The notes below the pieces were generated by a model, which was not told the DNA's origin, did no database searches, and saw only the letters and a program-made list of their open reading frames with translations. A stretch of 56,755 nt of DNA from Ferrithrix thermotolerans DSM 19514 (GTDB taxonomy: Bacteria; Actinomycetota; Acidimicrobiia; Acidimicrobiales; Ilumatobacteraceae), in contig CAMAWU010000004.1 of NCBI GenBank assembly GCA_945862025.1, positions 1-56,755 on the forward strand, in the 5' to 3' direction. Shown piece by piece: positions 27,117 through 35,819 of this stretch (the first letter of the stretch is position 1; each line of letters starts with the position of its first letter). A program made the translations under genes and the position numbers.

Positions 27117-28106
27117 TTACAAGTTTCTTCGATACCCGATCAGTCTACCTACCAATGGCCGAACGAAGAAGGGAGTTCCGCAATCCCACTCGCCCAAGTA
27201 GTTAATTTCGGTTGCGCCGGTGCCATGTTTGAAATCATAGACACCTTTATTTTTAACTGGGTCAACTCCACTTAAGTCATAGTTTGAAATTTTTTTATCA
27301 GCACAAGAATTAAATAGTTTCCACAGCGTTGGATAAGACGAGTATTGCTTTCTACCTTGCGGAGTTACGGCTGCAAAAATATCCCAAGCTTTTGCGCCGA
27401 ATCTCAGCGCACCACGAATTGCAAGCGGGTTCCCTTGTTCATCGTCGCATCGAATTAATAGAAGGTATTCACGACAATTATTTATCAGCGAACTAATTGT
27501 TTCAAACGATGGGGTGTCTACATCTGGGGCAAGATCTTTGTATTCGGAGAGTTGCGTATAGACATCTGCGATTTCTTGCGCGGTGTAATTACTCCAAATA
27601 TATGGATCTGTGTTGCGAGTTTCGCCTCGCCTGAGATTTCGGCCCCAGTTTGAAGAAAGTGATTCGCGGCGAGTTGCTTGTGGTGCAAGCAATGAATAAT
27701 TTAGGCTCATTCCAGTTGAGAACTTATTATTTGCCGAGGCCCAATTATTAGATTTCAATTGTTGCTGACTTTTTTGGCTCATCATTTCAAGTGAATTAAT
27801 TCGAATATAGAGTCGTCGACTTTGAGTAAGTTTAAGAATCTGCTGATTAAAAGTTTTGTCTAATTTATTGAAATCTCCTGCAGGTCCACCAGGGACCCAC
27901 GCAACGGTTGTGCCGAATACCCTCTTGGTAAGAATCTGCGCGCAGCCTGAATTCTGCGAACTTTCTACAAGTCGTGTGACACTCCAACCAAAGTCAGCAC
28001 GATGATCACCCCAACTTGAAGATTGATAGACGCAAGCATTTGGAAATTTCAAAAGTTGTTCGTCCCACTGCACATCTGTGCCTGTCCATACAATCCATTT
28101 AGACAT
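27117..28106 (-). CDS. FemAB/GNAT-like acyltransferase
   Basis: 329 residues of the FemAB/Acetyltransf_6 type: an N-terminal MSKWIVWTGTDVQWDEQLLKFP segment with VYQSSSWGDHRADFGW (the usual S-W-G/ FxW pattern), AWVPGGPAGD, and a C-terminal half with IRGALRFGAKAWDIFAAVTPQGRKQYSSYPTLWKLF, which resembles the GNAT acceptor/CoA region. In other clusters such proteins transfer aminoacyl or acyl groups to amino sugars. The ATG at 28106 begins 5 bases after the aminotransferase stop; an upstream start at 28190 would overlap that gene by 79 bases. The acceptor is probably the amino sugar made by the neighbour, which is inference. Confidence 0.75.
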   Translation of the reverse strand: MSKWIVWTGTDVQWDEQLLKFPNACVYQSSSWGDHRADFGWSVTRLVESSQNSGCAQILTKRVFGTTVAWVPGGPAGDFNKLDKTFNQQILKLTQSRRLYIRINSLEMMSQKSQQQLKSNNWASANNKFSTGMSLNYSLLAPQATRRESLSSNWGRNLRRGETRNTDPYIWSNYTAQEIADVYTQLSEYKDLAPDVDTPSFETISSLINNCREYLLLIRCDDEQGNPLAIRGALRFGAKAWDIFAAVTPQGRKQYSSYPTLWKLFNSCADKKISNYDLSGVDPVKNKGVYDFKHGTGATEINYLGEWDCGTPFFVRPLVGRLIGYRRNL

Positions 28107-28111
28107 TGTCG

Positions 28112-29074
28112 TCACCGAAAGTTCAGCAACTGAACTTGTCGATAGTGCTCTGGTGCGGTCGGCAAAATATCCTGGGGGAGTTCTGGCCAAGTCATCAGCG
28201 TGACACGATATCGGCGAGCCAATTTCGAAAGAGTTCTACTGAACTCTGGCGAGGCATAAACAGGTAATCCGTATGGACAGGTGCCGTTTGGCAAGGATTC
28301 AAAAATCGGTTTGATTCCAAGTTTGATCACCTCAGGTAATAACTTTTCAAATAGAGATCTTCGGCGTGAAATTTCTTTTGCTTGGTCGAGTTCAAGCATC
28401 TGTTTGACACTTGATGTGTGTGGATTAGCCGCACCAGGAATTCGCGTCTCTACATCCGCATCTGTTGCTGGAAATTTTGATCCAGTGCGAATGTAGCGGA
28501 TCAGCCGTGACGCAGTCTGAGCAAAATTAATTATTGGCATTTTTGTAACTTGCTGAATTCGTGCCAAGATTCGCGATGCGTCCATTCTTAGACCATTCGG
28601 AGTATCTATAGATTCAAGTTGTGGTGGGAGTTTGCTTTCTTGAATTGAGGCTGAGAGAGTTGCGCCATCAACAACATGTAAAGTTTTTCGAAAACTTGTG
28701 ATTCCGAATGTCGTGCGTTGGCCCAGGATTTGATTTTCAGAATCACGACTGAGAAATCCGTGGGCATTGTCTTCAATGACAATCGCACCAGTTGCAGAAC
28801 CAAAAGCAATAAACGGCTCGAGATCTTGAGCAAATCCAAAATAATTGACGACAATAATTGCTCTTGGATTTACGGATTGATCAAGTATTTTTGGTTGCAA
28901 ATTAATGTCGACTTCATAAAACACCGGTACAGCCCCGAGCGACCTAATTGCTGCAAGTAAGTCGCGACAAATAAAGCCCGGAACCATGACTGCATCACCG
29001 GTCTTTACCTCTGCAAGTTGTAATGCAACTTTCATTGCGTGTCGACCAAGGCTGAAGTGTCTGAGTGTTGTCAT
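28112..29074 (-). CDS. DegT/DnrJ-type sugar aminotransferase
   Basis: A 320-residue PLP enzyme of the DegT/DnrJ/EryC1 family, a little shorter than usual. VIEDNAHGFLS carries the PLP-binding Asp, and GITSFRKTLHVVDGATL contains the likely PLP Lys (FRKTL). Start assigned to ATG 29074, which overlaps the stop of the upstream glycosyltransferase (ATGA); a longer in-frame start at 29155 would intrude 85 bases into it. Adds an amino group to a nucleotide-linked keto sugar. Which keto sugar is unknown; it sits next to a FemAB-like acyltransferase. Confidence 0.8.
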   Translation of the reverse strand: MTTLRHFSLGRHAMKVALQLAEVKTGDAVMVPGFICRDLLAAIRSLGAVPVFYEVDINLQPKILDQSVNPRAIIVVNYFGFAQDLEPFIAFGSATGAIVIEDNAHGFLSRDSENQILGQRTTFGITSFRKTLHVVDGATLSASIQESKLPPQLESIDTPNGLRMDASRILARIQQVTKMPIINFAQTASRLIRYIRTGSKFPATDADVETRIPGAANPHTSSVKQMLELDQAKEISRRRSLFEKLLPEVIKLGIKPIFESLPNGTCPYGLPVYASPEFSRTLSKLARRYRVTLMTWPELPQDILPTAPEHYRQVQLLNFR

Positions 29075-29973
29075 GGCTTTTTTGCGCCCAAAACTGTTCG
29101 TAACACCGTAATTATCAAGCCTGGATAAATTCGTAAGACAAATGGTGAAAGGCAAAATGCTGACGCAAACAAGCTAAACGATTGCTTTGGTTGTGTGGTT
29201 AATTGTCGAGCGGCCCCGTAATGTGCAATTGCTCGCCGATGTCTGATTCGAAGTTTAGTTGAGATCGTTTGTGGTTGTGTTGCAAAATGTTTATTCAAAA
29301 CCTGCAACTCCGCAGTGAAATTTCTGATGACACTGCTACTCGCACTTTCGGCTAGTCGGTGAAACTCACCAAGTAACTCGGGGATGAAAACTGTTCTCGG
29401 ATTCTTCGCAGCAAGGCGAAGCCAAAGGTCGTAATCCTCAGTGGTAATAATTTCAGGATTTTCGTCAAAACCATTGACTGAATCAATTAGTGACTTTGCA
29501 ATAAAAGTCGCCGAAGTTGAGATGCAATTGCCGGTGAATAAAAGACGATCATAAGTAGCACGCGACGCAGGTCCGTACATCACTGGTCGTGTTGTCAGAT
29601 CACTATTAATCCATAGTTCGCCGTGACAAATAAACTGATTTCCAACTTGAGCCTGGTCGACACATTTTTGAAGTTTGTTTGCGTACCAAACATCGTCTGA
29701 GTCAAGAAATGCGATGAATTCACCGTTTGCCTCTTTTGCGCCGCGATTACGCGAAGCCGCAATCACGCCAGAGTTATTGAAATTAAGCAGTTTGATTCTT
29801 GGATCTGTAAATGAATTGACAACTTCTACAGTGTCGTCGGTTGAAAAATTATTTACGACTATTGCTTCCCAGTCTTTGAAAGTTTGCGCTAAAACTGAAT
29901 CCAGTGCCTTCTTCAGTAACTTTGCATGGTTATATGTTGGAATCACTACCGAAACAAATGGTTTGTGATTCAT
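29071..29973 (-). CDS. GT2 glycosyltransferase
   Basis: A 300-residue GT-A transferase. VSVVIPTYNHAKLLKKALDSV (7-27) is the nucleotide-binding start, and DSDD (91-94) after NGEFIAFL is the DxD motif. ITTEDYDLWLRLA (about 165-177) is the usual ED acceptor/base region. It has no obvious membrane helix apart from a hydrophobic C-terminal stretch (LIITVLRTVLG). Acts at the inner membrane face on the growing repeat unit. Coupled by ATGA to the aminotransferase. Confidence 0.88.
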   Translation of the reverse strand: MNHKPFVSVVIPTYNHAKLLKKALDSVLAQTFKDWEAIVVNNFSTDDTVEVVNSFTDPRIKLLNFNNSGVIAASRNRGAKEANGEFIAFLDSDDVWYANKLQKCVDQAQVGNQFICHGELWINSDLTTRPVMYGPASRATYDRLLFTGNCISTSATFIAKSLIDSVNGFDENPEIITTEDYDLWLRLAAKNPRTVFIPELLGEFHRLAESASSSVIRNFTAELQVLNKHFATQPQTISTKLRIRHRRAIAHYGAARQLTTQPKQSFSLFASAFCLSPFVLRIYPGLIITVLRTVLGAKKP

Positions 29974-29974
29974 T

Positions 29975-30934
29975 TTAGTTTTGCAACTTAAACCAAGTTT
30001 TGCAGTTCTTTAGCAACGCATCGATTTCGTTTTCAATATTATTGTCTAACATCAGTCCAGTTGACAGAAGTTTTTTCGAACTGTATTCAAACGAAGCAGG
30101 AGTCACACCTGGCAATTCGGACGGCTTATTGATCGGTGGTCTAAATCCAAGAACGGCTTCGCAACGAGCGGCAATAATTTCGGCCATTTGAATTATCTTC
30201 AGGGGTGTTTTACCACCAAGGTTGAACAACCCGTCCCCGATTTGTTGTACCGGGATTTCAAGTAAGTGTTTGACTGCGGTGCAGACATCAGTAAACGGAA
30301 TAAAATTACGAAACTGCAAGCCATGCGATTTTAGAGTTAGTTTTTTATTCTCAATTGCTTGGCGACATAAATCGTTGGCAATAATTTGCCATATTTTGAC
30401 AGCTGGTGTCATCGGCGAACCAAAACCATTTGCAGACCTAAGTCTGACGCCTTCTATTTTTTTAAATTGATGTGCCTGTTCTACAATTCGCTCGGCGTCA
30501 AGATGTGTTTTCGAATATGCGTCAGACGGGTTTGTCGGCGAAATTTCTGTCGTTACTCCAGTCAGATTATTGCCATAAACCTGAATTGTTGACAGATAAA
30601 TAATTCTCAGATTTTCTAACCGGCAAGCCTGATCAATAATCCATTGCGTATATTCAACGTTTACATGTTCTGCTTTTTCAGGGTCAGCGCGACACTCGTA
30701 ATCATTTAGTGCAGCGAGATGGACAACATGGGTTACACCTTCAAACATTTGTTTTATTGAGTTGTGATTTTCAAAGTCAACACAAAAAACTTCAGCGTTT
30801 GGGGCCCAGGTTGGAGCGCTTTGCTTTTCTCGAGATGCGAGTCTTAACTCAATTTCTGGATTTTTTGCGAGTTCATCGGCGATACGACCGCCAAGTGTGC
30901 CAAACCCCCCAGTCAGAAGGACTTTCTTGGTCAT
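29975..30934 (-). CDS. NAD-dependent sugar epimerase/reductase of the CDP-sugar branch
   Basis: A 319-residue extended SDR protein. The dinucleotide motif is GGFGTLGG (9-16); IIYLSTIQVYG contains the catalytic Ser/Thr and AYSKTHLDAE contains Tyr and Lys. It is coupled by ATGA to the cupin epimerase and lies directly after rfbF-rfbG, so it probably reduces or epimerises CDP-4-keto-6-deoxyglucose derivatives. The exact product is not decided by the sequence. Confidence 0.83.
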   Translation of the reverse strand: MTKKVLLTGGFGTLGGRIADELAKNPEIELRLASREKQSAPTWAPNAEVFCVDFENHNSIKQMFEGVTHVVHLAALNDYECRADPEKAEHVNVEYTQWIIDQACRLENLRIIYLSTIQVYGNNLTGVTTEISPTNPSDAYSKTHLDAERIVEQAHQFKKIEGVRLRSANGFGSPMTPAVKIWQIIANDLCRQAIENKKLTLKSHGLQFRNFIPFTDVCTAVKHLLEIPVQQIGDGLFNLGGKTPLKIIQMAEIIAARCEAVLGFRPPINKPSELPGVTPASFEYSSKKLLSTGLMLDNNIENEIDALLKNCKTWFKLQN

Positions 30935-31380
30935 CGATGGATTAGTTGCCAGTTATATGGAAAGTAAGGATCAGTTGGTTCGCGTCGATGTATTTCCGAT
31001 GGATCATGAGGAATTCCGGCGCAGTTCGCAACGATCGCCATCTCGGTTCCAATTCCTTTGAAGCCGTTCCACACTTTCGGTGGAACAGTCACCAGCCAAT
31101 AATTTTCCTCACCAAGGAACAACTCTTGAACCTCGCCTTTTGTCGGGCTATCAGGGCGATCATCGTAAAGCACAAATTTAATTCGACCATGCGGTACTGC
31201 ATAGTTAAGGATCATTTTGTCGTGAAAGTGCCACGCCTTTACAGCATCGGGAAACACGCACGAGAAATAAATTTCGCCAAATGTCTGAAAAGCCGCATCT
31301 GTGCTTTTTAACATGTGCATTACTTTGCCTCTTTCGTCGGCGATTTGAAATAGAGGAGTGATTATTACGCCATCGATCAT
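30931..31380 (-). CDS. RmlC-type cupin, nucleotide-keto-sugar 3,5-epimerase-like
   Basis: 149 residues of the dTDP-4-keto-rhamnose 3,5-epimerase fold. The catalytic His is in VKAWHFHDKMILNYAVPHG (about 48-66); DDRPDSPTKGEVQELFLGEENYWLVTVPPKVWNGF is the RmlC core pattern. It is shorter than RmlC because the C-terminal dimer segment is reduced. In this position (after CDP-glucose 4,6-dehydratase) the substrate is more likely CDP-linked than dTDP-linked. Overlaps both neighbours by four bases. Confidence 0.83.
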   Translation of the reverse strand: MIDGVIITPLFQIADERGKVMHMLKSTDAAFQTFGEIYFSCVFPDAVKAWHFHDKMILNYAVPHGRIKFVLYDDRPDSPTKGEVQELFLGEENYWLVTVPPKVWNGFKGIGTEMAIVANCAGIPHDPSEIHRREPTDPYFPYNWQLIHR

Positions 31381-32453
31381 TTTGAGTGCTCCAGATAATT
31401 GGTGATTTGATATTCAGACATTTCTCTAACTGACTTACCTGCATTGACATCTCGATACCACGAGACAGTGTTTGACATCGTTTGCAAGAAATCCCACCGC
31501 GGTCGCCACTTCATTTCGCTTTTTGCTTTATCACAGTTCAAATGTAATAGTCCTGCCTCATGCACCTGTGTAACTGGGGCATCAATTTTGATCTCACCAG
31601 ATCCCCAAATTTCAATCGTCTGTTTCGCAACATCGTTAACACTGTATGCATCCGATTCGTCTGGTCCGAAATTCCAGGCACCATTAAATGACTTTGGTGA
31701 GATAAGTAGGTAGTGCGCAAGTTGCAGATATCCAGAAAGTGGTTCAAGAACATGTTGCCATGGACGAGTTGCGTTTGGGTACCGCAACACGATTGGTTTG
31801 TGAGATGTCAACGAACGAATGCAGTCGGGGATAATTCGGTCTTGCGCCCAGTCGCCGCCGCCGATTACATTGCCAGCGCGAACTGTGGCTGCACCGAAGT
31901 TTTCACGGTTGGATAAAAACGAATCAAAAAATGAAGAAAAAATTAGTTCGGCTGCGGCTTTTGAAGCACTGTAAGGGTCTCGTCCACCAAGTTCGTCTGT
32001 TTCGCGATAGCCGATACGAATTTCTCTATTTTTGTAGCACTTGTCCGAGGTGACGAAAATCAAAGATTTGATCGAGTCAGTATTTTTAACTGACTCCATC
32101 AAGTTGACGGCGCCACCGATATTTGTGTCGTAAGTAGTTTTTGGGTCGGCGTATGAGCGACGAACCAGTGCTTGTGCTGCAAGATGAAAAACTATTTCGG
32201 GTTTTGCAGCTTGCATGAAACTTTTTAAATTTTCCGAATCTCTGATATCGCCATCTTGGTGCGTTATCAAACTATTTAGATTCAATTGATTGAAATGGCT
32301 TTGCTCTGATTCGGCGGGAAGCGCATACCCGAAAACTTCTGCTCCGGCAAGATGCAGCCACAGCGAAAGCCAAGAGCCTTTGAAACCAGTATCGCCAGTA
32401 ACAACAATGCGTTTTCCTTTAAAACTTTCAACGGCTTCTAAGAGCGAACCCAT
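31377..32453 (-). CDS. rfbG: CDP-glucose 4,6-dehydratase
   Basis: A 358-residue extended SDR enzyme that turns CDP-glucose into CDP-4-keto-6-deoxyglucose. TGDTGFKGSWLSLWL (19-33) is the RfbG/DdhB form of the NAD motif, TSDKCYKN holds the catalytic Thr and Asp/Lys, and YSASKAAAE holds the Tyr and Lys. The GNVIGGGDWAQDRIIPD segment is equally typical. Its start overlaps the rfbF stop by 16 bases. rfbH (3-dehydratase) is not seen in the window. Confidence 0.94.
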   Translation of the reverse strand: MGSLLEAVESFKGKRIVVTGDTGFKGSWLSLWLHLAGAEVFGYALPAESEQSHFNQLNLNSLITHQDGDIRDSENLKSFMQAAKPEIVFHLAAQALVRRSYADPKTTYDTNIGGAVNLMESVKNTDSIKSLIFVTSDKCYKNREIRIGYRETDELGGRDPYSASKAAAELIFSSFFDSFLSNRENFGAATVRAGNVIGGGDWAQDRIIPDCIRSLTSHKPIVLRYPNATRPWQHVLEPLSGYLQLAHYLLISPKSFNGAWNFGPDESDAYSVNDVAKQTIEIWGSGEIKIDAPVTQVHEAGLLHLNCDKAKSEMKWRPRWDFLQTMSNTVSWYRDVNAGKSVREMSEYQITNYLEHSK

Positions 32454-33217
32454 GGTGCCTTCCCAGACTTAAGCATTTGATTCAGCAGTTCCCAGTCGCG
32501 GTAGGTGTCCATGCATTGCCAGAATTCATCATGTGGATACATCGTCATTTGTGCATCGTGCACGATCTGTTGAATTGGTTCTTTCTCGAATACAAGATCT
32601 TCGCGTTTTTCAAGAAATTTAAAAACACTTGGTTCACATACAAAAAACCCACCTGAAATTCTTCCTCCAGATGCCTGAGGTTTTTCATTGAAGCCGGTGA
32701 CATTGTTTGTGGCATCAACTTGTAGTTCACCAAATCGGCTTGGGGGGCGCACACCCGTCACGGTTAAAAACTTTTGGTGATCTTTATGATGTTGCACAAG
32801 TTTGTCAAGATCAACATCACTTAAGCCATCGCCGTAACTGAGCATGAAGGTCTCGTCACCAATCAATTTTTGAACTTTACGCAGCCGCGCACCGGTCATT
32901 GCTTCTAAACCAGTGTCAACGAGCGTCACGACGCAGTTGTTGTTGTCTACTAAACCGGTGAATTGATGGATATTTGGCAACTCAGGCTCTGGAAGTAATT
33001 TCTTTAATTCTCCATTTTGAGTACGAAAAAAATCGACAACAGTTTCGGATTTATAGCCAAGACATAAAATAAATTCACGAAAGCCGAACTTTGAGTAGTA
33101 ACCCATCAGGTGCCAAAGAATTGGCATCTCGCCAACTTTAATTAACGGTTTTGGAATATCATCGGCAACATCACGTATTCGAGTGCCGAACCCTCCGCAA
33201 AGCAGAACTGTTTTCAC
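32438..33217 (-). CDS. rfbF: Glucose-1-phosphate cytidylyltransferase
   Basis: A 259-residue enzyme that makes CDP-glucose from CTP and glucose-1-phosphate. LCGGFGTRIRDVADDIPKPL (6-25) is the nucleotide-binding motif specific for RfbF, followed by MPILWHLMGYYSKFGFREFILCLGYK. GDGLSDVDLDKLVQ contains the metal Asp. GTG start at 33217, overlapping the pgl stop by four bases. Gives the entry to the CDP-deoxysugar branch with rfbG downstream. Confidence 0.95.
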   Translation of the reverse strand: MKTVLLCGGFGTRIRDVADDIPKPLIKVGEMPILWHLMGYYSKFGFREFILCLGYKSETVVDFFRTQNGELKKLLPEPELPNIHQFTGLVDNNNCVVTLVDTGLEAMTGARLRKVQKLIGDETFMLSYGDGLSDVDLDKLVQHHKDHQKFLTVTGVRPPSRFGELQVDATNNVTGFNEKPQASGGRISGGFFVCEPSVFKFLEKREDLVFEKEPIQQIVHDAQMTMYPHDEFWQCMDTYRDWELLNQMLKSGKAPWVRS

Positions 33218-33909
33218 TTTGCTGCTGCCTGATCTAAAATTATTGAAGTTGGTTCAAAAAGCCTTATCGGCGTTTGCGTGTTTAGCGCGAACTCGCGCAC
33301 GGCTTTATTTTTAGAAGCACCAGTTGTTACGACGATTCGATTCTTGGTATTACTTAGAACTTTCAAACCGAGCGAAATTCGTGTGTGTGGCAAATTTGGT
33401 GAGTCGTTGACCAAACAACATGAATCATTTGAAGATAACGCGGGGTGACCAGGAAATAGGCTCGCGATATGGCCATCATCGCCCATTCCTAAAAGACAAA
33501 AGTCAAACATACTGATCGACCTAATTCTACTTGCATAATCTTTGACTGCTTCGCCAACATTAATATCTGCTCGCGGACTAGTTAGGTTGCCATATTTTTC
33601 ACCAATAGTTTTTAATAAAACTTCTCGCAGTTGGCGATCATTACGCTGATCGCTATCGCCATCTACAGATCGCTCATCAGCAAGAAACCAGTTAACTCGT
33701 TGCCAATCTGTTGACTCAGGAGACAGGCACTCTAAAGTTTTACAAATAGATCGACCAGCAGCAATAATCACATTGCATTTGGGTCTTGAACTAGAAGCAG
33801 TTTGAATAATTTCAGTGATTAGATTTGCTGTAAATTGAAAAACTTCCTGCTCAGTAGCAAAAACATTTAATCGCGAGTCTTGCCTTGAAAAGTTGCGGGC
33901 ACTAGACAC
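33214..33909 (-). CDS. pgl: 6-phosphogluconolactonase (DevB type) inside the polysaccharide locus
   Basis: 231 residues of the Pgl/glucosamine-6-phosphate isomerase fold. WFLADERSVDGDSDQRN (74-90) and LLGMGDDGHIASLFPGH (139-155) carry the conserved Pgl Asp, Glu, Arg and His. The usual GGSTP near residue 50 is AAGRSI here. GTG start at 33909, coupled to rfbF by a four-base overlap. No other oxidative pentose phosphate gene is in the window. It could hydrolyse a sugar lactone for the locus, or act as an isomerase; not settled. Confidence 0.8.
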   Translation of the reverse strand: MSSARNFSRQDSRLNVFATEQEVFQFTANLITEIIQTASSSRPKCNVIIAAGRSICKTLECLSPESTDWQRVNWFLADERSVDGDSDQRNDRQLREVLLKTIGEKYGNLTSPRADINVGEAVKDYASRIRSISMFDFCLLGMGDDGHIASLFPGHPALSSNDSCCLVNDSPNLPHTRISLGLKVLSNTKNRIVVTTGASKNKAVREFALNTQTPIRLFEPTSIILDQAAAK

Positions 33910-33942
33910 TTTATAATTCTACGATTTTTGTGTCTGGCTTGC

Positions 33943-35811
33943 TTAAATTCCGATTAGCGATTTCCATCTAGGTAACTGTGGATCGAGGTTGAACAACGTA
34001 TGAGGCTCAATTTTTGGTGGAATCGCAGTTAAATTAGTCAGCGCATCTTCCAGTTCTTTACTTGTTCGAACAACTTGTATTTCAGTACGGCCGCGCAGTG
34101 GACTCAAATTGAACGACTGCGGATCCAGGCATTGGATCACTGGTAATCCAGCACAAGCGCCGTCAATTACTGCCGAAGTGATCGCACTGCAATACAAGAC
34201 ATCACATTGATCAAAGTATGTTGAAAGATCTTCTTTTCCAGAAACAATCTCAATCAATGGATTTAAATTCCTAAATGACTGACTCCAGTGAGGTTTTAGC
34301 AGTACTCGAATACTTTCGGAGTTCGTCGTCAGAAAATCGTTAAGAAGTTTGATTTGAGTTTGCGTTGCGCTCTCGAGATAGTCGGTCGCAACCAGAATTG
34401 TCTTGATTGACTGTTTGGATTTGAGTAGTTTTCTGTCGGGTGTATCTCCAAAATGCTGATACATCAGAGCTTCAACTTCTCTGATTTCAGTCGCTGGATA
34501 TCCCGCCGCAATTAATGACTCGCTTGCAAGGGGGCCGTTAACCGCAATCAAATCTGGGCGCGGCATCGGGTTATTCGAGTTGTTCGAGAATCTTCGAGGG
34601 TCAGACATCAGTCGAAGATCCCAAAAACGAACTGTTGAATGAGCAACACCAATAAGTTGTCCGTGACCATATTTGCGCCAAAGATGAACCAACGCCATCT
34701 CCCATGGTTGGTTTTCAATTAAATAGAAACCGATTCGTTGTTCAGGTAGTTTTCGCAGAATTTCATTAAGTCGACTGAATCGCAGACAGTTAATCATCGC
34801 CTCGTAGCCGCGAAGAGAATTCAGCCATTCTCGTCGAAAAATTGGCCAGAGTTCAATTTTTTTATCGCTGATTGTAAATGCCGAAGAATATTTTTTAGTT
34901 TGAAGTGATCCGATTAGAATTCTTCGATAGTTGTTTAGAGATTTCAAGACAATCGAGGTACTAAAACTTGCGTCAATAATTTGATGCTGATGATTTTTGT
35001 CAGCAGAATTAAAATTAGTAAGCAATGACTTTGCTTCATGAAGCGGGCGTTTTCGCCGCTGGTCAACGAGATTGTGAAACCAATTTACATTTAAGTTTGA
35101 AAGTTGGCCAACTAGGGCGGTCCAGTATTGTGATTCAAATTTTCGAGTTTGATTGACAGCTGTACCAAATCGGTACCAGTAATCAAAAAATGCGATTGTT
35201 CCGCTGTCGCTGGTTGGTGGCAAATCTTTATCTCGCAGATGCGAAGACGATCTAATTTGTTGAAACAGGGCCAAGAGTCCAAGCACGGGCCTTGGAGTTA
35301 AATTCTTGAACTTAGTTTTAATTGGCTTTGATTGTGCTGAACCACTTTTTGAAGCCACTTTAAATTCTAAATTATTAGCTTTAGCAATTGAGGCGATTAC
35401 CCGTTTCAAATCCTTATTGGTTGAAATAAAAACAATCTTTTGAAATCTGTTAGCTTCAACTATTTTGATCAGTGCAAATATCTTCGCCAAATTATTTAAT
35501 TGTGCAGATTGCGTATATGGCCGAGAATGAAATTGTGTCATCCAATAATAATTAAATTCAGATTCAATTAAGAGACCAGATTTTGCGCCACCGTTGATAT
35601 TTTCTCCGACATCATAAATAAAACCGAGAATCATTGTTCTAATTTCGGCTGAATTTTGTTCAACTATGTCAGAAATTGAAACTGTATTTAGTGGATGCTC
35701 GGCACCGACAAATTGTTGCCAAAGCAACAATGGCTCACTACCTAAAAAATCGGTTTGATCAGAGTCCCAAATTTTAAGTGTTGTCACCTCATCTGAAAAT
35801 AATTCGTACAT
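33943..35811 (-). CDS. Large surface-carbohydrate protein, TIGR04326-like, putative transferase
   Basis: A 622-residue soluble protein. The region from about residue 330 looks like a GT-B transferase: ENQPWEMALVHLWRKYGHGQLIGVAHSTVRFWD, then LPVIQCLDP after CSAITSAVIDGACAGLPV (about 565-585), which recalls the nucleotide-sugar side of sialyltransferase-like and CDP-glycerol-transferase-like enzymes. The N-terminal half has no recognised domain. From memory it resembles the TIGR04326 family of surface carbohydrate biosynthesis proteins known from Leptospira; I cannot confirm that here. It precedes pgl and follows the KdsB-like gene, so it could transfer an ulosonic acid. Confidence 0.5.
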   Translation of the reverse strand: MYELFSDEVTTLKIWDSDQTDFLGSEPLLLWQQFVGAEHPLNTVSISDIVEQNSAEIRTMILGFIYDVGENINGGAKSGLLIESEFNYYWMTQFHSRPYTQSAQLNNLAKIFALIKIVEANRFQKIVFISTNKDLKRVIASIAKANNLEFKVASKSGSAQSKPIKTKFKNLTPRPVLGLLALFQQIRSSSHLRDKDLPPTSDSGTIAFFDYWYRFGTAVNQTRKFESQYWTALVGQLSNLNVNWFHNLVDQRRKRPLHEAKSLLTNFNSADKNHQHQIIDASFSTSIVLKSLNNYRRILIGSLQTKKYSSAFTISDKKIELWPIFRREWLNSLRGYEAMINCLRFSRLNEILRKLPEQRIGFYLIENQPWEMALVHLWRKYGHGQLIGVAHSTVRFWDLRLMSDPRRFSNNSNNPMPRPDLIAVNGPLASESLIAAGYPATEIREVEALMYQHFGDTPDRKLLKSKQSIKTILVATDYLESATQTQIKLLNDFLTTNSESIRVLLKPHWSQSFRNLNPLIEIVSGKEDLSTYFDQCDVLYCSAITSAVIDGACAGLPVIQCLDPQSFNLSPLRGRTEIQVVRTSKELEDALTNLTAIPPKIEPHTLFNLDPQLPRWKSLIGI

Positions 35812-35819
35812 TCGATGAG

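Noticed and set aside
28107-28190. N-terminal extension of the FemAB-like protein
   Set aside because: It would overlap the aminotransferase gene by 79 bases; the ATG at 28106 starts 5 bases after that stop and begins the conserved region.
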